From Haliea sp. (GTDB lineage Bacteria > Pseudomonadota > Gammaproteobacteria > Pseudomonadales > Halieaceae): a stretch of DNA of 42,256 bases. Of the stretch, positions 32,799-40,979 are shown in pieces. The stretch is from the NCBI GenBank assembly GCA_024642245.1, contig JAHEBM010000027.1:1-42256 (forward strand), written 5' to 3'. Under the pieces are notes generated by a model. That model was not told where the DNA came from, made no database searches, and worked only from the letters and a program-made list of their open reading frames with translations. Every line of letters starts with the position of its first letter. Position 1 is the stretch's first letter. A program made the translations under genes and the position numbers.

Positions 32799-33980
32799 CT
32801 ACAAGGACACCTGCCGTTGTGGATAGAAAAATTGCATGATGGCCTCCTCCTGCGCCATCGCGTCCCGGTACCCGCAGGCGATGAGCTCCCTGCAGAATTC
32901 GCCCTCGAACAGCAGGTAGCTGGCCATGCTGGTACCACCGCCGGAGGGGGTAGCACCGGTCATCTGCAATACCGCACGCATGGCCCGGGGCAGGCAGTGC
33001 ATGTGACGGGAAACAAGTTCATTGATTTCTATCGACGGGTTGATGCACAGGAAATCCACCAGCTTGAGCCCGCTGATGTGGGCGTGCGGGTTTTCGTTGA
33101 TCACCATTCCGACCAGGTCGTTGATCCTGGACATATGTTCCATGTCGCTTTCCAGCGCGTCGATAAATGCGCTATTGAACACGTGCCCCATCATCCGGGC
33201 CAGGGAGGGTGAATGTCGCTCATGCGACTCCACCGGCTGGGAGTTGGGGTTGCCGCTCACACCTACCACCATGATCCGCCTGGCACCCAGGTGGATGGCG
33301 GGACTGATGGGCGAAACCTGGCGCAACGCGCCGTCACCGTAATAACTGTCACCGATTCTGGCGGCTGGCAGTATGGTAGGAATAGCCGAGGAGGCCAGCA
33401 GGTGTGCCAGCTGCAGCCGGGTCGGCATACCGCGCCGCCTTGACTTGCGCCAGGGCGGCGGGATATCGCCGCCGGGCTTGCTCTGGTAGAAGGTGACGGA
33501 TTCGCCGCTGTCGTAGCTTGAGGCCGTAACACCGATCGCGTCAAGCAGGCCGCCTTCCAGCCGCCGCTCGAGATCGCTGAAATCAATGACTTTCGACAGC
33601 AATTCCGCCAGCGGCTCATTATTGAGTATGGAGATCGGTTTACGTACGCCAGTGCCCTGGTGAAACAGGGAGAACGCCAGGCGCAACATACCGCCGACCA
33701 GGTCAATAGACCTCGACTTGTATACCTGGTGCACGTGGAGATTGCTCCAGATGTGTTCGACCTTCTTCACCGCCAGGCGGAAGTTGTTGGCCGAGGCACC
33801 CAGCGCCACCGCGTTCACTGCACCAGCCGAGGTACCGGTAATAATGGAAAAAGGGTTGTGGGCGCGCTTGGGCAGCAGTGCCGCCGCCGCCTTGAGAACG
33901 CCGACCTGGTAGGCTGCCCTGGCACCGCCACCGGTGAGAACCAGGGCTGTACGATCAGCGGCGGCTTGATGATGGTTCAT
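32799..33980 (-). CDS. Patatin-like phospholipase
   Basis: A 393-aa acyl hydrolase with a Ser-Asp dyad. Oxyanion loop GGGARAAYQ (17-25), nucleophile S51 in GTSAG and catalytic D216 in DGALRQ. ASSAIPTILP and the C-terminal DUF3336-free layout match the RssA/YlbK-like bacterial group. No signal peptide, so cytoplasmic or membrane-associated. The start 33980 is chosen because GGGGGAGAG lies about 7 nt upstream; ATG 33998 is an alternative. It lies between the rnf promoter and a divergent TonB-dependent receptor. Likely acts on phospholipid or acyl esters (inference). Confidence 0.92.
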   Translation of the reverse strand: MNHHQAAADRTALVLTGGGARAAYQVGVLKAAAALLPKRAHNPFSIITGTSAGAVNAVALGASANNFRLAVKKVEHIWSNLHVHQVYKSRSIDLVGGMLRLAFSLFHQGTGVRKPISILNNEPLAELLSKVIDFSDLERRLEGGLLDAIGVTASSYDSGESVTFYQSKPGGDIPPPWRKSRRRGMPTRLQLAHLLASSAIPTILPAARIGDSYYGDGALRQVSPISPAIHLGARRIMVVGVSGNPNSQPVESHERHSPSLARMMGHVFNSAFIDALESDMEHMSRINDLVGMVINENPHAHISGLKLVDFLCINPSIEINELVSRHMHCLPRAMRAVLQMTGATPSGGGTSMASYLLFEGEFCRELIACGYRDAMAQEEAIMQFFYPQRQVSL

Positions 33981-34083
33981 TGTGGCGCTCTCCCCCATTG
34001 GCCCAGCCTACCACAGGCTCCGGTGGCAGCAATCCGGGACCGGCAATAAGCCCGGTAATTTCCCCGGATGAAAGAAACCGGCA

Positions 34084-34096
34084 TAAGCATTGCTTA
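34084..34096. promoter_or_regulatory. 13-bp palindrome in patatin/TonB-receptor intergenic region
   Basis: TAAGCA-T-TGCTTA, perfect 6-bp arms around one base, midway between the divergent patatin and receptor genes. A possible operator; binding protein unknown. No convincing promoter hexamers were found beside it. Confidence 0.3.
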
Positions 34097-34205
34097 AGGA
34101 GACCCTGCGTGTTTACCATGTTCGAAGCGCAGCAGATGTAAAGCTGTCCAGTGGCCGGGGCCAAGCGGCCGCCGTAGAAAACCAATAATAAAAAAGGAAA
34201 ACCGC

Positions 34206-36929
34206 ATGGCCGCTCCGGGGCAATCGAACAGGAAAACTCCACGTTTTTTCGCCCTGCTCGCGTTCGCGGCTATCGGTATTTCCGGTCAGGTCACGGCCCA
34301 ACTGGAGGAGTTGATCGTCACCGCCCAGAAGCGCGATGAGAACCTGCAGAATATCCCCGTCGCCATTACGGCATTCGACGCCGACGCCATGGAGGCCAGG
34401 CAAATCACCACCGTGCAGGACCTGCGCTTTACCACGCCCAACGTCAGTTACAGCAAGGGAAATTTTACCGGCAGCAATTTCAAGATACGCGGCATAGGCC
34501 AGGACCTGGTAGCCGCCTCATCCGACGCGGGTGTGGGTATTCACATCAACGATGTACCCTTGCAGGAACCGCGGTTATTCGAAACCGAATACTACGATAT
34601 TGACCAGTTGGTGATCCTGCGAGGCCCCCAGGGCACGCTTTACGGCCGCAACTCTACTGGCGGCGCGGTCAACATGATTACCAGCCGGGCCAGCGTGGAG
34701 GAAACGCTGGGGAATATCGAGGCCCAGTACGGCAACCACGACACCGTGCGGGCAAAGGGGATGATCAATATCCCCCTGGCAGAGACCCTGGCCGTACGCC
34801 TTGCCGGCATCAGCCTGCAGCGCGACGGCTACATCAAAAACCTCGCTACCGGGAACGATATTGACAGCCGGGACCAGTGGTCTCTGCGGGGTTCGCTGCA
34901 ATGGCTGCCCTCGGACCATACCAGCGTCAACTTCATGGCATCCTACATGGATGAAAACAGCAGCCGGACACGCAGCCAGAAACAACTGTGCCAGAACGAC
35001 CCGTCGGGACTGCTGGGATGCCTGCCGGACAAGCTGGCCTTTGAGGCGGTCAACCCGCTGGCGCAGCTCACCGGTATTATCCCCTCCCGCCTGGGTCCCC
35101 TGGCGCCCCAGCCCGGATTGACCAACGACACCGGCGGGGTCCCCAGGTCCATGCGCGAAATATCTGCCGATACCGACCCGCGTTACCGCACCGACGAGAC
35201 CCTGGCCATCCTGCGACTGGACCACGACTTCGATCACCATTCACTGGCAATCATAAGCAGTTACCACGACACCTCGCTGGAATCACAGCAGGACTACACC
35301 ATGAACTCGAGCGCGGTACAGTTTTTCCCGTCACCGCTGCTGGCGGCACTCGCACCCATTACCTATGCCACCTATTACGCCGATAACACCCTGCCAATAT
35401 CCCGCAAGTCAAAAACCAATACCGGTATTGTCGGTGGCAACATCGCCTACGCGAACAACCAGCTGGATGGTTACGATAGTTCCACCAGCGCCACTGAGCA
35501 GTACACTTTTGAAGCCAATTTCTCCTCCAACTACGACGGTCCTTTCAACTTTTTAGGCGGCGTATTTGCGCTGGACAGCCGCGGCGAGAATGACTACTGG
35601 GTTATTTCCAACGGCCTGGATTACTTCTCGGTGGTGCTGCCGGCGGTGCCGTTGTCCCTGGGCGGCCTGATAGGTATCGACGGGGTGGGCTGGGTCAGCC
35701 CAAGCTTCCACAATACAACGCCGGAATATCAGCTGGAATCCACCGCCGCCTTTGGCGAGCTTTACTACGAGTTGAATGATGCGCTGAAACTCACCACGGG
35801 GCTGCGCTATACCCGGGACAGGAAAAAAATCGAGGACGCCGCCTACCTGTTCAACTACGACGAGGCCGGGATGCCCATACTCCAGGCCTTCGGCGCGAAT
35901 GAGGACCTGGGCTTGAGCAAGCCGCCACGCAAGGATAACAAGGAGTGGAAAGAATGGAGCGGGCGAGCCGTACTGGACTGGACGCCACAGCTAAGCTGGA
36001 GCGATGCCACGCTGGTCTACGGGTCCTACTCCCGTGGTTACAAGGGTGGGGGCTTCAACCCTGCATTCGACCCAAGGGAGTTTCCCGACACCGCCTTCTA
36101 CTTTGAACCGGAATACGTCAACGCGTTCGAGGTCGGTACCAAAAACCAGTTCCTGGACAGGCGCCTGCAGGCAAATATCACTGCCTTTTACTACGATTAC
36201 GAGGCACTGCAGATTTCCCGGGTAGTCAACCGGACCTCGTTTAACGAAAACACCGATGCGCAGATCTACGGCCTGGAGTCGGAGTTCCTGTTTATGCCCA
36301 CGAGTAACTGGCTGCTGAATGCCAACCTCGCACTGCTGCAAACCGCCATCCGTAACTTCGAATCCGTGGATACCCGGGATCCCACCCAGGGCCGCAGCGA
36401 CACAACCCTGATCAAGGACAACTCCAACGCCTCCAATTGCGTGGTATTCCACAACGGCGCTACGGCGCCTGACATGGCCCAGCTGAACAGCTGCACCAGC
36501 CCGACCCTGCGCGATGGCAGCCCGCTACCCCAAGCCTATAAGGTGGGCACGGGCGTGGAGGTGGACCTCGACGGCAATGAGCTGAAAAACTCGCCGTCCA
36601 CCACGGTCAACCTGGGTGCCCAGTACACATGGGTGCTGGAAGGGGTGAATCTTTCAATGCGGGTGGACTACTACTGGCAGGACGCCATGTGGGGACGGGA
36701 ATTCAATCGCGATCCCATCGACAAGATCGAAGCCTTTGACGTGTGGAACGCCCAGGCAACCGTCGCATCGAGTGACAACAGCTGGTACGTCAGGGCCTAT
36801 ATCAAGAACATCACGGACAGTGATGCCCTGGCGGGCATGTATGTGTCAGACCCCTCCTCCGGCCTGTTCACCAACGTATTCCCGATTGAGCCGCGCCTGT
36901 ATGGCGTCACCCTGGGTTACAACTTCTGA
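34206..36929 (+). CDS. TonB-dependent outer-membrane receptor
   Basis: A 907-aa outer-membrane receptor. Signal peptide about residues 1-31 (hydrophobic FFALLAFAAIGISGQVTA), TonB-box-like EELIVTAQKR, plug domain (NIPVAITAFDADAM, QDLRFTTPNVSY, IDQLVILRGPQGTLYGRNSTGGAVNMI), then a 22-strand barrel ending in YGVTLGYNF with the C-terminal Phe. The sequence belongs to the large group common in Sphingomonads and OM60-type Gammaproteobacteria that import hydrophobic or sugar substrates; no siderophore marker is seen. AAGGAAA precedes ATG 34206. Substrate unknown. Convergent with the binding-protein gene at 36987. Confidence 0.95.
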   Translation: MAAPGQSNRKTPRFFALLAFAAIGISGQVTAQLEELIVTAQKRDENLQNIPVAITAFDADAMEARQITTVQDLRFTTPNVSYSKGNFTGSNFKIRGIGQDLVAASSDAGVGIHINDVPLQEPRLFETEYYDIDQLVILRGPQGTLYGRNSTGGAVNMITSRASVEETLGNIEAQYGNHDTVRAKGMINIPLAETLAVRLAGISLQRDGYIKNLATGNDIDSRDQWSLRGSLQWLPSDHTSVNFMASYMDENSSRTRSQKQLCQNDPSGLLGCLPDKLAFEAVNPLAQLTGIIPSRLGPLAPQPGLTNDTGGVPRSMREISADTDPRYRTDETLAILRLDHDFDHHSLAIISSYHDTSLESQQDYTMNSSAVQFFPSPLLAALAPITYATYYADNTLPISRKSKTNTGIVGGNIAYANNQLDGYDSSTSATEQYTFEANFSSNYDGPFNFLGGVFALDSRGENDYWVISNGLDYFSVVLPAVPLSLGGLIGIDGVGWVSPSFHNTTPEYQLESTAAFGELYYELNDALKLTTGLRYTRDRKKIEDAAYLFNYDEAGMPILQAFGANEDLGLSKPPRKDNKEWKEWSGRAVLDWTPQLSWSDATLVYGSYSRGYKGGGFNPAFDPREFPDTAFYFEPEYVNAFEVGTKNQFLDRRLQANITAFYYDYEALQISRVVNRTSFNENTDAQIYGLESEFLFMPTSNWLLNANLALLQTAIRNFESVDTRDPTQGRSDTTLIKDNSNASNCVVFHNGATAPDMAQLNSCTSPTLRDGSPLPQAYKVGTGVEVDLDGNELKNSPSTTVNLGAQYTWVLEGVNLSMRVDYYWQDAMWGREFNRDPIDKIEAFDVWNAQATVASSDNSWYVRAYIKNITDSDALAGMYVSDPSSGLFTNVFPIEPRLYGVTLGYNF

Positions 36930-36986
36930 GGCCGTCGGGCTACAACACCACCTGCAGGCCCAGCTCCAGGACCTGCTCCCCGGATT

Positions 36987-38147
36987 TCAGGGCAAGGGGG
37001 GCAGTGGATAGATCAGCGTGGCCTCTGCCAGGTTCTCAGGCCCTACCAGGCGCCGATCCTTGCCCTGCCACTGCAGCAGGTAATTCTCCTTCCCCACCTG
37101 GCGACCGTCCTGGTCAACTTTAAAATTTCCCATCAGGGAGTTGAACACCATGGTATGCAACTGATCGCGTACAGCGGCTTTTTCCGTGGTACCGGCCAGC
37201 CGTACAGCAGCCTCTATCACCTGGCCGCCGCTATAACCCAGCGCGGCATAGGCCCCGGGGTTCTGGCCGTAGAGCTGGCGAAAGCGATAGGCAAAGTCCT
37301 GGGCGCCCGGCATCCTGATGCCGCGCAGCCATTGTGTTACCCCGACGATGCCCTCGGCGTCACCCTGCAGTTGCTGGCCGAATTCAGCGAGTGAGGCAGC
37401 TACCGCGAAAGCGAGCATCCTGGGCCGGACCTGGGCCTGCTTCAGGGCGCGTACCAGGGCAACACCCCCGTCCAGGTAGGCAATAGCCAATACCACGTCG
37501 GCATTCGCGGCGCCCAGGCGTCTGGCCAATGCAGGAAGATCATCCATGGTGTCGGCAGATTCATCGACCACGACCTGAAGACCCAGTTCCCGGGCCTTGC
37601 TGCGGACACCGCCAATCACATCGAGGCTGAATTTCGTGGTGCCGTAAACCAGGCCAAGGGTTTTCGCTCCACTGGCGGCTGCCGCCTCCAGGGCTATATC
37701 CATATAGCGCGTGGACGGTGTATCCATGCCGACGATGTTCCGGTTTCCCGGTGCCCAGATTTCATTGGCAGAGGCGCCCAGCGTGAGCATGGGCATATCG
37801 TGTTGTTCCGCCACCCGGCTCGCCGCCAGGGTAATGTCCGACGAATAGGGCCCTATCAGCAGGTCCACCTTGTCCTGTTCAATCAACCTGCCATAAAGCT
37901 GCGCACTGCGGGCAGGGTCAGAACCATCGTCGTAGTGCACCAGTTCCACAGGCCTGCCAAGCAGCGCGCCCCGGCCATTGATATCGTGCACCCACATCTG
38001 CAGGCCGCGTAACTGGTTGGTGCCGAATTCCGCCAGCGGTCCCGACAGGGACTGGGTGGTGCCAATCCGGATTGGCTCAAGGGCATGGACCCCTGCCGCC
38101 AGGCAAAGGGCAAAAGTACACAAGGTCAGGAGCAGGTTACGGATCAC
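36987..38147 (-). CDS. Periplasmic binding protein, Liv/branched-chain amino acid type
   Basis: A 386-aa periplasmic solute-binding protein (type 1 fold, Peripla_BP_6). Signal peptide IRNLLLTLCTFALCLAAGVHA, mature start LEPIRIGTTQSLSGPLAEFG. Typical segments: LRGLQMWVHDINGRGALLGRPVELV, DDGSDPARSAQLYGRLI, LLIGPYSSDITLAASRVAE, and AALGYSGGQVIEAAV. GTG 38147 is preferred (GGGA 7 nt upstream); a TTG at 38159 directly after the mlaA stop is the other option. No permease or ATPase genes accompany it; it follows mlaA on the same strand. Ligand unknown. Confidence 0.88.
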   Translation of the reverse strand: MIRNLLLTLCTFALCLAAGVHALEPIRIGTTQSLSGPLAEFGTNQLRGLQMWVHDINGRGALLGRPVELVHYDDGSDPARSAQLYGRLIEQDKVDLLIGPYSSDITLAASRVAEQHDMPMLTLGASANEIWAPGNRNIVGMDTPSTRYMDIALEAAAASGAKTLGLVYGTTKFSLDVIGGVRSKARELGLQVVVDESADTMDDLPALARRLGAANADVVLAIAYLDGGVALVRALKQAQVRPRMLAFAVAASLAEFGQQLQGDAEGIVGVTQWLRGIRMPGAQDFAYRFRQLYGQNPGAYAALGYSGGQVIEAAVRLAGTTEKAAVRDQLHTMVFNSLMGNFKVDQDGRQVGKENYLLQWQGKDRRLVGPENLAEATLIYPLPPLP

Positions 38148-38159
38148 AGCGGTTCCCAA

Positions 38160-38909
38160 TTACTTTTCTACGTCAAGTTCGCGCTTGGTGGAGTACAGCC
38201 AACGCACCGTCTGGTATTCGAAAGCAGAACCGGTTTCATAGTACCGGAAGGAGGTATTGGCCCGTGTATCAATACTGTCGAAGAGGAAGGCCGTAGCCCG
38301 CACGGGCTTGGCCAGCAAGTCCCCCTGGATATAGTTCTGCAGGTAGCTATCGGGCAGGAGACCGACACCATCGCGCACATTCGACGGACCCAGCAACGGC
38401 AGCACGAGATAGGGACCTTTACCTACCCCCCAATGCCCTAGCGTCTGGCCAAAGTCTTCATCCGGCTTCGCCATACCCATGCTGCTGGCAACATCGATCA
38501 GGCCGAACAGGCCGATCGTACTGTTCACCAGCACGCGCCCGGTGCTCTGTAACAGCTTGGTGGGGCTGGCCTGCAGCGTGGCATTGACCATGGTGCGCAC
38601 ATCCCTGAAGTTCTCAAAGAAATTGTGCACGCCGACGCGCGCCGGGCGCGGCACAACTGCTTGCCACCCGCGCACCACCGGCAGGAACACCCATTGGTCA
38701 AAGTGGTAGTTGAAGTTGTAAATGCGCCTGTTCATCGGCTCCCACGGGTCATATACCGCGGTGATATCGATGGCGTCGGCCGGTATTATCCGTTGAGCGG
38801 AAAATACGGGCTCGGGGTAGACCTGCTCTTTAACAGGCTCGGTTGTGCTGCAGGCTGCCAGTAACAGCACAGCGGCGAGGGCCATGGAGCGAAGGATGAT
38901 CGCTTTCAT
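38160..38909 (-). CDS. mlaA: Outer-membrane lipoprotein MlaA (VacJ)
   Basis: A 249-aa lipoprotein with lipobox LLAAC (Cys about residue 20). MlaA family segments: YDPWEPMNRRIYNFNYHFD, VGVHNFFENFRDVRTMVNATLQ, GRVLVNSTIGLFGLIDVAS, DFGQTLGHWGVGKGPYLVLPLLGPSNVRDGVG. It pulls mislocalised phospholipid from the outer leaflet and passes it to MlaC. Start ATG 38909 overlaps the stop of the hydrolase gene (TGATG). Downstream lies a binding protein rather than MlaC. Confidence 0.96.
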   Translation of the reverse strand: MKAIILRSMALAAVLLLAACSTTEPVKEQVYPEPVFSAQRIIPADAIDITAVYDPWEPMNRRIYNFNYHFDQWVFLPVVRGWQAVVPRPARVGVHNFFENFRDVRTMVNATLQASPTKLLQSTGRVLVNSTIGLFGLIDVASSMGMAKPDEDFGQTLGHWGVGKGPYLVLPLLGPSNVRDGVGLLPDSYLQNYIQGDLLAKPVRATAFLFDSIDTRANTSFRYYETGSAFEYQTVRWLYSTKRELDVEK

Positions 38910-40246
38910 CAATTTGCCCCCCCGGCAAACGTTGCGACCATATGCGCCACGTTATCGCGGTAATTCATATTGCCACAGTGTCCCCCGTGGGGATAAATCG
39001 TGGCCCTGTCGCCAAACACATCATTGAAGAACTCTATTTCACCGGGCTCCAGGATGATGTCGTCCTGGTTGTGCATTACGGTGATCTTCTGTGCGCCGCG
39101 CAGGTAGTCGGCAATGGATTTCAGGCTGACGGCCGATATGAAATCGTCCCGGGACGCACCCGGATAATCCGCCTTGTAGAACGGGTAGAAGAAATTGTGG
39201 TAAAAATCGGTAAAGCCCAGGTGGTTCAACACCTGGTTGTAGACCGTGAGGTCGGCATATCGATCCAGTTCCAGCCCCCTGGGTTTGACGTAACCGAAAT
39301 CCGTCATGACATCCGAGGTGAATACCAGGGAACCCGAGGATATCCGGAAAGAGACACCGATCAGGGCCGCCAGCTCCTCGTCCCTGAGATCCATCGCCTT
39401 GTAGGCCTGGTACAGGAAGTCGCCCCCTATCACGTCCTCGTCCTTGTAGACCTTGCCGAAACCGGTCACCAGCCGGTCGAAAAACTTGTCGAAATTGTCC
39501 TCTCCCCCGGGGATATTCTCGACCATGCGATCCAGCAACGAGATGGAGTTGTACAGGGACACGGGCGGATTGATCAGCAGCACCTTGCGGAAATTGAACG
39601 ACTTGCGCTCCTCGTCGAGCTTTGCGACGTAGGCTGAGTTGAAAGCGCCAAGGCTGTAGCCGGCCAGGTTGAAGGAGGTGGCGTCGATATCCTTGTCCAA
39701 CCGGGCCCAGATCATCTCCATCACCCGATACAGGTCTTGTGCATCGCGCTCGGCGTGGCCAACGACCCCGGTCGTGGAGGCAGAGCTGACGAAATTGGGA
39801 TAAGTGGGAGAAGAGAGAGAGACGATATGGAAGCCGGCCTTGAAGAAGGCCCGGGCCATATTGACGTTCTTGGCGCCATTATGGGCGGCCCCGGTGCCCG
39901 CAATCAGGAAAATGAGTGGCGCGGGATGGTCCTGCAGCGCAACGGAATAGATCATCTGGTGGCCATACCAGATGAGGTCCGGCAGTTTGCGCTCGGGAAA
40001 GACATCGAGCCACTGCTTCCTGAAATTGATCTGCTCGGCTGTGGGCAGTTGGGGCTCGTAGCCTTCAGGCGTACCCACCACAGTCGCAACGTAACGGTCG
40101 GTAAGCGGGTAGCCGTAGTTCTCAACCGTTACCGTGGCGGAGGCGAATAAGGGCAGCAACAAGGCATAAACACCCACCATGAGGCGCTGCGAAACGTTTG
40201 CGAAGGTCACATGAAGTCCAGAAGTATCCCCAGAGCGAACCCGCAT
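38909..40246 (-). CDS. Exported alpha/beta hydrolase-like protein
   Basis: A 445-aa protein with a hydrophobic N-terminal segment (about residues 20-38, signal or anchor). Alpha/beta hydrolase features: FLIAGTGAAHNG (oxyanion region), nucleophile elbow GYSLGAF, acid in NQDDIIL and His in GGHCGNM near the C terminus. It overlaps mlaA by the TGATG junction, and such a hydrolase next to mlaA recurs in some Gammaproteobacteria (recollection). Suggests an envelope lipid or ester substrate. The ATG 40246 start has a weak ribosome site; a GTG at 40210 (GGA 6 nt upstream) would also keep the hydrophobic segment. Confidence 0.82.
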   Translation of the reverse strand: MRVRSGDTSGLHVTFANVSQRLMVGVYALLLPLFASATVTVENYGYPLTDRYVATVVGTPEGYEPQLPTAEQINFRKQWLDVFPERKLPDLIWYGHQMIYSVALQDHPAPLIFLIAGTGAAHNGAKNVNMARAFFKAGFHIVSLSSPTYPNFVSSASTTGVVGHAERDAQDLYRVMEMIWARLDKDIDATSFNLAGYSLGAFNSAYVAKLDEERKSFNFRKVLLINPPVSLYNSISLLDRMVENIPGGEDNFDKFFDRLVTGFGKVYKDEDVIGGDFLYQAYKAMDLRDEELAALIGVSFRISSGSLVFTSDVMTDFGYVKPRGLELDRYADLTVYNQVLNHLGFTDFYHNFFYPFYKADYPGASRDDFISAVSLKSIADYLRGAQKITVMHNQDDIILEPGEIEFFNDVFGDRATIYPHGGHCGNMNYRDNVAHMVATFAGGAN

Positions 40247-40301
40247 TCTTACACGAAAATTTCGCTAATGCACTGACTTCGCACAGCGCGGAACACCGGG
40301 G

Positions 40302-40979
40302 TCAAATTGGCAGTGGCAGGAATACAGACGACATCGCGTGCACCGATCGGGTCACCGCCCGATCGTCCGCGTCGCCGGCTATACGAGCCATCATTTCCTG
40401 CAGGACAATCAGCTTGCCAAACAGGCGCTCAAAACTCAGATTATCGATGACGCCACGGTATTCGTAGGTCACAAGATAGGGTTCCCCCGTGGACTGGCGG
40501 GTATTTTTCAGTTTCCACAACAGTACCTCCACGTTGCGGGCGCTGGTCAGGAGGGCAGCGCTGTTGAGCCGGTCGTGAATAAACAACTCCGACTTGAAAC
40601 TGTAGGCCTGGCGCAGCATACCGCCCAACCCCACCACGAGGGCGAACGCCCTGTCACCCTGAAAGGCGGGATCGAAGGTCAGGTTCATCGCATCGATACC
40701 CTGCAAGCCGTCCAGCTCGGGAAAATCCAGGACGCCGTGGGCCGTCTTGAGCTGGGCCAGGCGCCCGTTTACTGTCATTCCCGGGATTTTCGCGAGCTGG
40801 TTCGGGTTGCGCTTGTAGAGCTTCACCAGCAACTCCCGCACTTCACGGCGGCTCTCGTCTATAAACTCATCCGCTACCAGGTCGATGTCCGACTTGGCCA
40901 GGTTCTTGATTTCATAGCCGCCGCAGGCCGAAAGCAGGATGGCCAGCAATACGGGGAAAAGCAGGTTAGGGAGTCGCAT
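40302..40979 (-). CDS. Hypothetical lipoprotein
   Basis: A 225-aa lipoprotein with signal peptide and lipobox LLSAC-G (Cys about residue 19). The mature part is mixed alpha/beta with no motif I can name; segments KSDIDLVADEFIDESRREVRELLVKLYKRNP and LLTSARNVEVLLWKLKN are notable. It overlaps the upstream LssY_C lipoprotein by 14 nt and is 55 nt before the hydrolase. Probably acts with the upstream lipoprotein at the envelope. Confidence 0.8.
   Translation of the reverse strand: MRLPNLLFPVLLAILLSACGGYEIKNLAKSDIDLVADEFIDESRREVRELLVKLYKRNPNQLAKIPGMTVNGRLAQLKTAHGVLDFPELDGLQGIDAMNLTFDPAFQGDRAFALVVGLGGMLRQAYSFKSELFIHDRLNSAALLTSARNVEVLLWKLKNTRQSTGEPYLVTYEYRGVIDNLSFERLFGKLIVLQEMMARIAGDADDRAVTRSVHAMSSVFLPLPI

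Noticed and set aside
36940..36980. GCAGG/CCTGC inverted pairs between the receptor and binding-protein genes
   Set aside because: Short arms with a long loop and no T-run; likely chance in GC-rich sequence.
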